Part shown: positions 17,430 through 25,810 of the stretch, piece by piece
How positions within the stretch are numbered: position 1 is the first letter of the stretch
Layout of the letters: every line of letters begins with the position of its first letter
Origin: Methanolinea sp. UBA275
GTDB taxonomy: Archaea > Halobacteriota > Methanomicrobia > Methanomicrobiales > Methanospirillaceae
DNA length: 56,765 nt
Assembly: GCA_002506105.1 (NCBI GenBank)
Contig: DAWU01000041.1
Span: 1-56,765 of the forward strand
Direction of reading: 5' to 3'
Notes under the pieces: model-generated
Databases searched by the model: none
What the model saw: the letters and a program-made list of their open reading frames with translations, nothing else
What the model was told of the DNA's origin: nothing
Made by a program: the position numbers and the translations under genes

Positions 17430-18767
17430 TCAGGCCATCTTGACCCGTTGCCCGTTGGAGAGAATGTGCACGTCGTTGTGCAGGGTATACCCGAGTGCCT
17501 CCGTGAATTCCGCGTACCCGGATGTCATGCGGATATGCCCGTGTGCCGGGATGAGGTGCTGCGGGTTGAGCATACTGATGAACTCGTAATGGTCCTCCCG
17601 GTATGCATGGCCGGTGACATGCAGGTCAGGGAATATCCGTGCCCCCGCCATATTCAGGTGAGTCTCGACCATGTACCGCTGCCCCACGTTCATGGGATTG
17701 GGGATGACCTTCGCACTGAAGATGATCTTGTCGCCCTTTTCCACCTTATAAGGGGTATCCCCGAGTGCGACCCTGGTGAGGATAGACCCCGGTTCTCCCT
17801 GGTGTCCCGTGATGATGGGAACAAATTTCTCCTTGCCGGCCTTCATCATCCTCCGAAGCGTACGGTCCACCGTCCTCCTGTTCCCGAACATGCTCATCGT
17901 CTCCGGGTAGCCCACGAGTTTCAATTGCTCGGCAGTGGACGAATACCTCTCCATGGACCTGCCGAGCAGCACAGGCTTTCTCCCGATCTCGTGCGCACAT
18001 TCGGCAATCGTCTTCACCCGCGCGATGTGCGATGAGAAGGTTGAGACGATGATTGCCGCCTTGTCATCCTCGTAACTCGTGATGGTGTCGCGGACAAGAT
18101 CCCTCGCGACCCTCTCGCTCGGTGCCCTGCCACGGTTGTCGATGTAGGTGCTCTCCACGATGAGGGCGAGCACGCCTTCCTTTCCTAACTGGCGGAGCCG
18201 GGCAAAGTCCGGAGGTTCGCCGATCACGGGTGTCCTGTCAAGCTTGTAGTCGCACGCATAGACAATCGCCCCTTTCGGCGTGTGGAGCACGGCGGTCACC
18301 GTATCTATAATACTGTGCTGCATCCTGACGAATTCGAGCGTCAGGTTCTGTGAGATCGTGTATTTCTGGCCGGCCTTCAATGCGAACAGCTTGTTGTTCA
18401 CGCCGAACTTTTGCTCCCCTGCAATCTGCTGGCGGATCAGTTCAGTCGTGTAGGGGGTGCTGATAATTGGGGCATTATAACGGTGAGCCAGTTTGGGGAT
18501 CGCCCCGATATGGTCAAGGTGCCCGTGTGAACAGACAATTGCCTTGACAGTCCCCTCCACCGTGTTCATCATCGTGTCATCCGGAATAGCCTTCATCTGG
18601 ATGAGATCCAGGGAGTGCATATTCTCCACTTCCGCGTCCTCGTGGATCATTACCTGATCCAGACGGAGGCCCATGTCAAAAATAACAATGTCCTTTCCGC
18701 AGCGGACAGCGGTCATATTCCTCCCGACCTCGTCGTATCCGCCCACTGCAATTATTTCAATATCCAT
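17430..18767 (-). CDS. rnj: Archaeal RNase J (metallo-beta-lactamase exoribonuclease)
   Basis: This cytoplasmic 5'-3' exoribonuclease takes part in RNA turnover. The 445-residue protein carries the zinc motif HGHLDH at 81-86, then the beta-CASP region with conserved ALIVESTY and IIVSTFSSHIAR and a late PAHGH metal ligand. It lacks the long C-terminal domain of bacterial RNase J. The start codon overlaps the fni stop by one base (TAATG) behind AAGGAGG. It sits inside the mevalonate gene run, a placement seen in other Euryarchaea. Confidence 0.93.
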   Translation of the reverse strand: MDIEIIAVGGYDEVGRNMTAVRCGKDIVIFDMGLRLDQVMIHEDAEVENMHSLDLIQMKAIPDDTMMNTVEGTVKAIVCSHGHLDHIGAIPKLAHRYNAPIISTPYTTELIRQQIAGEQKFGVNNKLFALKAGQKYTISQNLTLEFVRMQHSIIDTVTAVLHTPKGAIVYACDYKLDRTPVIGEPPDFARLRQLGKEGVLALIVESTYIDNRGRAPSERVARDLVRDTITSYEDDKAAIIVSTFSSHIARVKTIAECAHEIGRKPVLLGRSMERYSSTAEQLKLVGYPETMSMFGNRRTVDRTLRRMMKAGKEKFVPIITGHQGEPGSILTRVALGDTPYKVEKGDKIIFSAKVIPNPMNVGQRYMVETHLNMAGARIFPDLHVTGHAYREDHYEFISMLNPQHLIPAHGHIRMTSGYAEFTEALGYTLHNDVHILSNGQRVKMA

Positions 18768-19846
18768 TATTCTCCTCCTTGTAGGTGTCCCAGCATCTGC
18801 CGGGTCTTACCGGTGATATACACCCGGGCACTCTTGAGGTCGGCAACCTTTGCGGACCCGCAGAGAAACATTGCGGTGATCAGTTCCCGGTGGAACATCT
18901 CGATTGTTGCGAAGAGCGACTCGTCGCTTTCCATCGCCGGTTTGAGCAGGGGGAGTGCAATGCCGCAGAGATCTGCACCCAGTGCCATGGCCTTTGCGAC
19001 ATCAATGCCGCTCCTGATGCCCCCCGTGGCGATGACCGGCCCTCCTGTGCTTGCAACCTCGCACAGGCTCACGACGGTCGGGATACCCCACTCCTCAAAA
19101 AGAGCCCCGAGGGAGACCAGGCTTCCTGCCCCTGCATCGGTGAGTGTGTTGGCCCTGCATGCTTCAATTGCAGGCCAGGACGTCCCCCCCCAGCCGCCGA
19201 TATCGATTGCGCTGACACCCGCACCCCAGCATCTTCTTGCGGTCTCTCCTGAGATGCCACTGCCTGTCTCCTTGATCACAACCGGGACAGAAATATCGCG
19301 GCAGAGTGCTGCAAGGGCGTCATAACAGCCTGTTGCGTCATGATCACCTTCAGGCTGGATAGCCTCCTGCAGGAAATTCACATGAACGGCGATTGCATTT
19401 GCATCGATCATGGCTATTGCCCTGTCCGCCCATTCCAGCCCGTGTTCACGTAACTGTACAATTCCAAGATTCGCTATGAGGAACGCATGCGGGGCCGCCT
19501 CGCGAACCACTGAGAAACTGTCTGCAAGACCTGAATCCTCGAGCGCTGCCCGCTGCGAACCCACGCACATGCCGATGCCGTACTTCTCGGCCGCTATGCC
19601 AAGACGGCGATTCACATCGGTCGTGTCAGGGTGTCCCCCTGTCATAGCGGCGATGAAGACCGGGGATGAGAGCCGGTTCCCGAGGAATCTCGTGGAGAGG
19701 TCGATCCTTTGCAGGTCACATTCGGGGAGCGCAGAATGAACAATCCGGATATCCTCAAAGCCGGGAACGCCGCGTTCAATGTCCTGCCCGGCACAGATCC
19801 GCAGGTGGTCAATCTTCCGGCTTGAGGTATATCGCGTCTTATCCAT
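18767..19846 (-). CDS. fni: Isopentenyl-diphosphate delta-isomerase, type 2
   Basis: This FMN enzyme interconverts isopentenyl and dimethylallyl diphosphate. The 359-residue TIM-barrel protein shows FIAAMTGGHP, CVGSQRAALED, the HVNFLQEAIQPEGD block with the catalytic region, VVIKETGSGIS, DIGGWGGTSW and the FMN phosphate loop ATGGIRSGIDVAKA. The ATG at 19846 is chosen over the open frame from 19942 because GGGAGGGAGC stands directly before it and it overlaps the ipk stop by eight bases. Neighbours upstream are ipk and mvk. Confidence 0.95.
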   Translation of the reverse strand: MDKTRYTSSRKIDHLRICAGQDIERGVPGFEDIRIVHSALPECDLQRIDLSTRFLGNRLSSPVFIAAMTGGHPDTTDVNRRLGIAAEKYGIGMCVGSQRAALEDSGLADSFSVVREAAPHAFLIANLGIVQLREHGLEWADRAIAMIDANAIAVHVNFLQEAIQPEGDHDATGCYDALAALCRDISVPVVIKETGSGISGETARRCWGAGVSAIDIGGWGGTSWPAIEACRANTLTDAGAGSLVSLGALFEEWGIPTVVSLCEVASTGGPVIATGGIRSGIDVAKAMALGADLCGIALPLLKPAMESDESLFATIEMFHRELITAMFLCGSAKVADLKSARVYITGKTRQMLGHLQGGE

Positions 19847-20609
19847 GCTCCCTCCCGCATACAATCCTTGTCCCCCCGTGCGGCCTTCCCTGCAGGAAAT
19901 CCAGAAGTCGCGATACATGAAATATCTCCGACTGGATCCCAAGGGCTGCCAGATCTGAGAGTTCTTTGATCTTTCCTTCCATGCCCCCTGTCACATCGGT
20001 ATGCCTTGTTCCCATTGCAGCGATACCGTCATTGGTTCCAGGAGTGACCTCATCGATCACGTGCCCTTCCCTGGAAAGGACCCCGGGGACATCTGTGGCA
20101 AGACCGATCCTGGAAAAAGGCAGGTGTTCACCAAGGTATCGGATGATCTGGTCGCCTGAGACGATGCATGCACCCTGTGTTTCGTCCATGACCACGTCCC
20201 CATGAAGCACAGGGATTATTCCCATGTCCATCAGGTGCTGCAGCGGCCGGGTCTCGAGGGAGACCAGGCGGCCTGCACGGGCAAGAGAGCCTGCAAGAGG
20301 ATGGATGCCAACCGCATCAGCCCCTGCATCCCGCAATGCCCCCACCATCATCTGGTTCAGGCGGGAAACCGCGATATGTGTGAGAACTATTCCCTGCCTG
20401 TTGGTCCGGTCAGCACCGTGAGCAAGGCGATACTGGTGCGCTTCCGGGTGCCCGAAAGACCCTGCTCCATGCACAAGGCAGAGCGGCGTGTCAGGAAACC
20501 CTGCGATATCTCTGGCAACCAAATCGATGGCCCGGCAATCAGCCATGCCTTTGCTGCCCTTCTCTGTCAGCACACTTCCTCCGACCTTGATCAGCAGCCT
20601 TTCAGACAT
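19839..20609 (-). CDS. ipk: Isopentenyl phosphate kinase
   Basis: It phosphorylates isopentenyl phosphate to isopentenyl diphosphate in the modified archaeal mevalonate pathway. The 256-residue amino acid kinase-fold protein has LLIKVGGSVLTEK at the N-terminus and GAGSFGHPEAHQY, whose His is the diagnostic substrate-binding residue. The ATG at 20609 follows AAGGAGAAGG; the longer frame from 20675 only overlaps mvk. It overlaps mvk and fni by eight bases each. Confidence 0.94.
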   Translation of the reverse strand: MSERLLIKVGGSVLTEKGSKGMADCRAIDLVARDIAGFPDTPLCLVHGAGSFGHPEAHQYRLAHGADRTNRQGIVLTHIAVSRLNQMMVGALRDAGADAVGIHPLAGSLARAGRLVSLETRPLQHLMDMGIIPVLHGDVVMDETQGACIVSGDQIIRYLGEHLPFSRIGLATDVPGVLSREGHVIDEVTPGTNDGIAAMGTRHTDVTGGMEGKIKELSDLAALGIQSEIFHVSRLLDFLQGRPHGGTRIVCGREHG

Positions 20610-21471
20610 CCTTCTCCTTCCTCGCACCTTCAGTATCAAGGTTGGTGACAAACGCCTTAGCATCACAGGATTCAACCGCTCCGACCACCCTGCTTTTCAG
20701 GTGCTTGGGGCAGATGGCGATCATGCAGCCTCCCCCGCCCGCACCGGTCATTTTGGCCCCGTATGCACCCGCAGCCCTCGCAGCAATGACGAGGCGTGAC
20801 AGGGCGGGGTGACCCGCTCCAAGGGCATCGAGGAGAGCATGGTTCATGTTCATCAGTGTCCCGAGCTTGTGCGGGTCGGAAAAATTCCTTATGGCGCACA
20901 TCGTGATTCCTCCGATTGAATCCATGATCGGATCACATATCTCGGGATTCGTCTTCTTGAGTTCCGCAACCTTCTCCACCATCTTTGACGTGCTGTGAGA
21001 CACCAGGGAATTTCCAATCACCAGCGGAAAATTCTGGGGAGGGAGCCGTCTTCGCTGGGTTCCTGTGATAAGGACGATCCCCCCAAACGTCGAGACACTC
21101 GTATCCGTGGGGCTCGCCTTTCCCTTCTGGACCTTCTTCTCGATGCCATACGCCATAGTGGCGATCTCATCCATGCTCATTTTTTTTTCGAATTCATCGT
21201 TGATTGCCGAGAGGGTTGCGACAGTGACTGCCGCTGACGAGCCGAGTCCGGAAGAACTCGGGAGCTGGGAGTTCACATAGACGCTCCCTTTCACGCCCAT
21301 CTCGTCAAAGCAGCTGTCGATATACGGGGATCGTGCATGATGGGCAGACTTGCTCCTTCGTACTGTCACAAACACCCTGGGCCTGATTGCCATTGCAACC
21401 CCTGGTTTTCCGTATACCACCGCATGTTCGCCGAAGAGGAACACCTTGCCCGGGGCACTCCATGTTGCCAC
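20602..21471 (-). CDS. mvk: Mevalonate kinase
   Basis: This GHMP kinase makes phosphomevalonate. The 289-residue protein has APGKVFLFGEHAVV, the ATP loop LPSSSGLGSSAA near 67-78 and the C-terminal KMTGAGGGGC motif, all complete. Translation begins at GTG (21471) with GGTGA six bases before it. It is one base from the MEMO-family gene upstream and overlaps ipk downstream. The other pathway enzymes (HMG-CoA synthase and reductase, phosphomevalonate dehydratase) are not in the window. Confidence 0.95.
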   Translation of the reverse strand: MATWSAPGKVFLFGEHAVVYGKPGVAMAIRPRVFVTVRRSKSAHHARSPYIDSCFDEMGVKGSVYVNSQLPSSSGLGSSAAVTVATLSAINDEFEKKMSMDEIATMAYGIEKKVQKGKASPTDTSVSTFGGIVLITGTQRRRLPPQNFPLVIGNSLVSHSTSKMVEKVAELKKTNPEICDPIMDSIGGITMCAIRNFSDPHKLGTLMNMNHALLDALGAGHPALSRLVIAARAAGAYGAKMTGAGGGGCMIAICPKHLKSRVVGAVESCDAKAFVTNLDTEGARKEKDV

Positions 21472-21472
21472 C

Positions 21473-22264
21473 CTATATCACCGCAATTGCGGCATACCCG
21501 ACCACATCCGGGTCACCTGTCACATCACCGCTGGTGGCATAACGAAGCAACCTTGCTTCGCGTGCGCCGAGATACCGGCATGCTGAACACATGGCTGCGA
21601 TTGGCCCGTATCCGCAGGCACTGATCCTTTTTCCCATGATTCTTTTGTAGAACTCCGTGATATCCAGGTGTTCCAGCCCCGAGATCGCATAGAGGTCGTG
21701 TTCCCTTGCGACGGCATCGGGCACATAGTGAGAGAAATCGCTCGATGCAACTATTCTGATATCACTGCGTCCGCTCTCCCTGATCCCATCGATTATTACA
21801 TCCCCAAGAGCGACTGCCCCTTCCAGGCTCTGGTCACCCATCAAAATGGGAACAATCCTCGCCCTTGGAAACCGGTATTTGATGAAGGGGATCTGCACTT
21901 CAAGAGAGTTCTCCTGCTCCTGGTGAGAACTCTCATCCACTGCGAGATCCAGAATTTTCCCGAATTCTGCATCGTTATCGACCATACCTAGCGGAGTCTC
22001 CCATGGGAGGCATGAGATGCAGGTTCGATATCCTCTGTGACTGGGCCCGATTACGATAAAAGTCCCGGAAAATGATGCAGGGATGGCACTGTATGCGAGG
22101 GCCGAGACTTCCCCGGAGTAGGGATATCCTGCGTGCGGTGAGACTACTCCGAGCGCCTCGATGCCGGGATTCTTATTTTTGAAGAACGTCTCCAGCAGCT
22201 GTTCGAGATGGTGAGGGTCCCGGGGGTAGAACATGCCGGCAACCGCACACCGCCGAGTCTTCAT
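21473..22264 (-). CDS. amrB: MEMO1/AmmeMemoRadiSam protein B family
   Basis: The biochemical role of this family in archaea is not settled; the fold is like extradiol dioxygenases. The 263-residue protein begins MKTRRCAVAGMFYP and has SPHAGYPYSGEVSALAYSAI and GPSHRG, with His residues in the positions of the family metal-type site, plus ASSDFSHYV. The ATG at 22264 is preceded by GAGGGAG; a GTG seven codons earlier is less likely. It lies between rps2 and mvk, a common archaeal order. No AMMECR1 or radical SAM partner is adjacent. Confidence 0.9.
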   Translation of the reverse strand: MKTRRCAVAGMFYPRDPHHLEQLLETFFKNKNPGIEALGVVSPHAGYPYSGEVSALAYSAIPASFSGTFIVIGPSHRGYRTCISCLPWETPLGMVDNDAEFGKILDLAVDESSHQEQENSLEVQIPFIKYRFPRARIVPILMGDQSLEGAVALGDVIIDGIRESGRSDIRIVASSDFSHYVPDAVAREHDLYAISGLEHLDITEFYKRIMGKRISACGYGPIAAMCSACRYLGAREARLLRYATSGDVTGDPDVVGYAAIAVI

Positions 22265-22292
22265 CGGATCTCCCTCTTGTATCACAGATATA

Positions 22293-22901
22293 TTAGAGTT
22301 CGGTCTCGAAATCTTCCGCGGTGAGCGAGGTAGTGATCCCCCTGATCCGCAGCATCTCCTTGGTGAGCAGGAAATAGATCATCGAGAGGGCCTTTCTCCC
22401 TTTATTGTTGGTGGGGATCACCAGGTCCACAAGGCTTGTCATGTTATTGGTGTCGCACAGCGCAAGGATGGGGATCCCGCACTGGACTGCTTCCTTGACT
22501 GCCTGGGCGTCACCGATCGGATCGGTGACGACAAGGACCTGGGGCTCGATATATCGCGACAGATTCTGGTTGGTGAGCATCCCGGGGATGAACCTCCCGG
22601 TTTCTGCGATGCCACCGATCGATTCCGCGAATTTTTTTGCCGGGTACTGGCCGTACTGCCTTGATGTGACCACGAGGATGCTGGACGGATCAAACTGGGA
22701 GAGGAATTTTGCTGCGGTCTTGATCCGCTCATCGGTCTCCCTGATATCCAGGATATACAGTCCATCGCCCCTTACGCGGTAGATGAACTTCATCATGTCC
22801 TTGCTCTTCTGCTGGGTGCCGATATGGACCCCCGCGGCGAGGTACTCTTCCACGGGAACCAGAGGTTCCTTCAATTCAATTTCCATTTCTGCTTCTGTCA
22901 T
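22293..22901 (-). CDS. rps2: 30S ribosomal protein uS2
   Basis: This is a structural protein of the small subunit. The 202-residue protein has the S2 signatures YLAAGVHIGTQQKSKDM, RFIPGMLTN and DLVIPTNNKGRKALSMIYFLLTKEML. Its start overlaps the eno stop by four bases, and the MEMO-family gene follows after about 28 bases. Length fits archaeal S2. Confidence 0.96.
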   Translation of the reverse strand: MTEAEMEIELKEPLVPVEEYLAAGVHIGTQQKSKDMMKFIYRVRGDGLYILDIRETDERIKTAAKFLSQFDPSSILVVTSRQYGQYPAKKFAESIGGIAETGRFIPGMLTNQNLSRYIEPQVLVVTDPIGDAQAVKEAVQCGIPILALCDTNNMTSLVDLVIPTNNKGRKALSMIYFLLTKEMLRIRGITTSLTAEDFETEL

Positions 22902-24094
22902 GCTATCTGTTCCTCGATTCGTATCAGTTCATTCAATTTGGCTATCCGTTCCCCGCCGACGGCCCCCGTCTTGAGGAAGACACACCCGAACGCCGTTGCA
23001 AGATGGGCAATGGTTGAATCAGTGGTCTCACCGGAGCGATGGCTCATCACGGTATCCATTCCATGGACATGCGATAAGTGGATTGCCGCGAATGTATCGG
23101 AGAGCGTCCCCACCTGGTTCGGCTTTATAAGAACACAGTTGGCGGATCCCATCTCGATACCTTCTGCAATGCGACTCGCGTTGGTCACAAAAAGATCGTC
23201 CCCGCATACGAGACACCTGTCCCCCACCTGGGCTGTGAGTTCGGCAAATCCCGAGAAGTCCTCTTCGTAGAGCGGATCCTCGATGTATACCAGTTCGTAC
23301 CGATCTACAAGTTCAGCCAGGTAAGCAATGTGATCAGCAGTCGTCCGGGTACCAGATCTATCAGTATAGCGCTCGTTCTGCGGGTTCCACATCTGGCTCG
23401 CCGCGACATCTATCCCCATCCCTATAGGAATGGAGAGTTCGTCTGATACCTCGCCGATAGCCTGGTGGATGATTTCGAAAGCCTCGAGATCCCCGATCTG
23501 CGGTGCCCAGGCACCTTCATCCCCCTTTCCACAGGTTTTACCCCCGTCTTTCAGGATATCCTTCACCTTCCGGTGAACCCTGGCATTCGCAAAGACTGCC
23601 TGGGTCGGACCTTCCGCACCGGTTGCGACAACCAGGAACTCCTGGATATCGGTTGCATTCGCTGCATGGGCTCCGCCACCGATGATATTTCCGAGAGGGA
23701 GGGGCATCTCCGGGACAAATGCACCGCCAAGGTATGAGAAGAGCTCCATGCCGAGCGAAGAGGCTGCAGCTTTCGCATTTGCAAGTGAAAGGGCGACTGC
23801 AACGTTTGCCCCGATGACCGAAAAGTCCTCTGTTCCATCCAGTTCCCGGAGGAGAGAATCGAACGCCACCTGATCGCGTGCGTCCATTCCCTCGATCTCT
23901 GGGACGAGGTGTAAATGTGCGTAGGGAATTGCCTCCCCAGGGTCTATCACCTTTGCCTCGTGGAGTCCCGTGCTGGCTCCGCTTGGTGCGGCCGACCTGC
24001 CGAATCCGCTATCAGTGAGAATATCTGCCTCTACCGTCGGATTGCCCCTGCTGTCCAGTATGGTGCGCAGTTGGATGCTGCGGATGAGCGTCAT
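22898..24094 (-). CDS. eno: Enolase
   Basis: It interconverts 2-phosphoglycerate and phosphoenolpyruvate in glycolysis and gluconeogenesis. The 398-residue protein, slightly short for the family, has RTILDSRGNPTVE, SGASTGLHEA, the metal-binding IEDPL and GDDLFVTN, the catalytic-lysine block LIKPNQVGTLSDT and SHRSGETTDSTIA. It lies between rpoK and rps2, the standard archaeal order. Confidence 0.95.
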   Translation of the reverse strand: MTLIRSIQLRTILDSRGNPTVEADILTDSGFGRSAAPSGASTGLHEAKVIDPGEAIPYAHLHLVPEIEGMDARDQVAFDSLLRELDGTEDFSVIGANVAVALSLANAKAAASSLGMELFSYLGGAFVPEMPLPLGNIIGGGAHAANATDIQEFLVVATGAEGPTQAVFANARVHRKVKDILKDGGKTCGKGDEGAWAPQIGDLEAFEIIHQAIGEVSDELSIPIGMGIDVAASQMWNPQNERYTDRSGTRTTADHIAYLAELVDRYELVYIEDPLYEEDFSGFAELTAQVGDRCLVCGDDLFVTNASRIAEGIEMGSANCVLIKPNQVGTLSDTFAAIHLSHVHGMDTVMSHRSGETTDSTIAHLATAFGCVFLKTGAVGGERIAKLNELIRIEEQIA

Positions 24095-24100
24095 GGCTGA

Positions 24101-24271
24101 CTACTTCCTCTTCACCGTTATTGGTATGACATTGTGCTGGTACTCTTCGAGCGCGATCTCCAGCGGGTCAATCCTGCTGGTCCTGATCAGGAGGGGAGCA
24201 CCCATCGAGATCTGGAGTGCCCGGGCTCCGATGATCCGGGCACGCTCATACCGAGTATAAGTCTCTTTCAT
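24101..24271 (-). CDS. rpoK: DNA-directed RNA polymerase subunit K
   Basis: This is the archaeal counterpart of bacterial omega and eukaryotic Rpb6. The 56-residue protein reads MKETYTRYERARIIGARALQ at the start and continues with SMGAPLLIR, DPLEIALEEY and a C-terminal VIPITVKRK, the conserved RpoK core. GAGGG precedes the ATG. It stands six bases before eno and about 30 bases after the tRNA-Pro gene. Confidence 0.95.
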   Translation of the reverse strand: MKETYTRYERARIIGARALQISMGAPLLIRTSRIDPLEIALEEYQHNVIPITVKRK

Positions 24272-24301
24272 ATACCCTCAAATGTATCCCTTTACTTTAA
24301 A

Positions 24302-24376
24302 TGGGGTCGCTGAGATTCGAACTCAGGTCACAGCATCCCGAACGCCATAGGATGGTCCAGGCTACCCCACGACCCC
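24302..24376 (-). tRNA. tRNA-Pro (anticodon CGG)
   Basis: The 75-nucleotide cloverleaf has acceptor arms GGGGTCG and CGACCCC, discriminator A, a T-arm containing GTTCGAATC and an anticodon loop TTCGGGA, giving CGG. The anticodon stem includes several G-U pairs. No CCA is encoded. The gene starts immediately after the rpoN stop codon and lies in the same direction, so it must be cut from a polycistronic transcript or have its own promoter. Confidence 0.92.
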
Positions 24377-24565
24377 TCATTGGTATGGATTGAGATCATC
24401 GATTATCTCTTTGTGGGCAAGGAACATCCTGCGACAGCAATAGCGGTCCATGCCGAGGTCATCGAGGATCTTTTTGGGATCCTCGCCTGCCTCTTTGCGG
24501 CGCTTATACTCATCATATGCAGGGGAGATGACTTTCCCACAGGTGAAACATCGTACGGGTATCAT
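24377..24565 (-). CDS. rpoN: DNA-directed RNA polymerase subunit N
   Basis: This small zinc-binding subunit (Rpb10 homologue) assembles with RpoD and RpoL. The 62-residue protein has MIPVRCFTCGKVI and a late YCCRRMFLAH, the CxxC and CC zinc ligands, and is full length. Its stop codon directly abuts the tRNA-Pro gene. Confidence 0.96.
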   Translation of the reverse strand: MIPVRCFTCGKVISPAYDEYKRRKEAGEDPKKILDDLGMDRYCCRRMFLAHKEIIDDLNPYQ

Positions 24566-24597
24566 GCCGGTATGATCTCCAAATTAATTTCCATATC

Positions 24598-24999
24598 TCA
24601 ACGATAAGACTTTTGGAACTTCTTTCTCGCACCCCGGCCATGGGGTTTCTTCGATTCTTTCTGCCTTGAGTCGTTTACAAGCAGTGTCCTGTCGTATTGC
24701 AGGAAGATATCCTTGATCTGGGGATCATTCGACCATTTGAGAATCCCCCTCGCAAGCGCGGTGCGGACGGCCTCTGCCTGGCCCATCATCCCGCCACCCT
24801 TCACATCGATCGAGATATCTATTCCCTCGATTGCTTTCGGGGCAAGAAGGATCGGCTCTGCAATCTTCAATCGGACCATCTCATTCGGGTAGAAATCCAG
24901 GGGAACGGAGTTGATCCTCACAATCCCTTTCCCTGCCCTGACGGTTGCCCTGGCAATTGCGGTCTTCCTCTTTCCGCTGGTGTTGATTATCTTTCCCAT
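24598..24999 (-). CDS. rps9: 30S ribosomal protein uS9
   Basis: This small-subunit protein has a C-terminal tail that reaches the P site. The 133-residue protein starts MGKIINTSGKRKTAIARA and ends with the basic RGARKKFQKSYR. The ATG at 24999 follows GGAGGGAGC; the frame is open to 25047 but that part overlaps rpl13. Length matches archaeal S9. Confidence 0.96.
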   Translation of the reverse strand: MGKIINTSGKRKTAIARATVRAGKGIVRINSVPLDFYPNEMVRLKIAEPILLAPKAIEGIDISIDVKGGGMMGQAEAVRTALARGILKWSNDPQIKDIFLQYDRTLLVNDSRQKESKKPHGRGARKKFQKSYR

Positions 25000-25012
25000 C
25001 CTGTGCTCCCTC

Positions 25013-25435
25013 CTAGTACTTTGCTCCGAGGTACGTGCTGACAGCACCCACGGTCACGGTTTTCGGGCTGTTCAGCCTGTTCATGTGCGCCTCCTCGAGG
25101 ACCTCCATCTCCTTATCCACAAGGTCAAACGGGATTCCCACATACACCTTCACTCTCTTGAAGGCTTCCATACCGGGTGCTCTCTTGTAAGGGAGCATAC
25201 CCCTGATGGTCCTCCGGACAATATGATCGGGCCTTCGCGGGAAGAACGGGCCACCCTCGCGTGATCCACGGCTCCTCTTGTGGCCATAGAGTGCAAGGAC
25301 CCGCGCCCTGCTCCCGGAGATGATCGCTTTCTCGGCATTGACAATGGCGATGGTCTCGCCATTGAGGGCACGCTTGGCTACGATACTTGCCATCCTCCCA
25401 AGGAGGAGGCCTTCACCATTGATGATTGTGGTCAT
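25013..25435 (-). CDS. rpl13: 50S ribosomal protein uL13
   Basis: This large-subunit protein is 140 residues long, with GEGLLLGRMASIVAKRAL, NAEKAIISG and RTIRGMLPYKRAPG, all conserved L13 blocks. It lies between rpl18e and rps9 with a short gap on each side. Confidence 0.96.
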   Translation of the reverse strand: MTTIINGEGLLLGRMASIVAKRALNGETIAIVNAEKAIISGSRARVLALYGHKRSRGSREGGPFFPRRPDHIVRRTIRGMLPYKRAPGMEAFKRVKVYVGIPFDLVDKEMEVLEEAHMNRLNSPKTVTVGAVSTYLGAKY

Positions 25436-25441
25436 CTCATA

Positions 25442-25810
25442 TCACCTGAGTACCCTTATCCTGCTCCCCTTGGGGTTGTCCTTCACCAGTTCTTCAATCG
25501 TGAGGCACTGTCCGTTCGCTTCGCGTATCTTGGTCTCAGCTGACTCCGAGAACGTGAGCGCAGCAATCTTCACTGACATCTCGATCATACCGCTCCCGAG
25601 TACTTTTCCCGGGACCACAATGGTCTCGCCATTGCTGGCATAGCGGTTGATCTTGCTCAAATTGACCTCAGCGTAATTGCGTACCGGTGCTTCCAGCCTC
25701 GTGGCCACATCCCGCCAGATATTTGCCTCATTCTGCCGGGATGTATCCTTCAGCAGGGATATCAGGTTAATCAGGCGGGGGTTCGTCTTATTATTCGTTC
25801 TTCTCTTCAT
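25442..25810 (-). CDS. rpl18e: 50S ribosomal protein eL18
   Basis: This archaeal/eukaryotic-type large-subunit protein has 122 residues, including TNPRLINLISLLKDTSRQN and a middle IVVPGKVLGSG, typical of L18e. Its start overlaps the end of rpoD by about 20 bases. Confidence 0.95.
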   Translation of the reverse strand: MKRRTNNKTNPRLINLISLLKDTSRQNEANIWRDVATRLEAPVRNYAEVNLSKINRYASNGETIVVPGKVLGSGMIEMSVKIAALTFSESAETKIREANGQCLTIEELVKDNPKGSRIRVLR

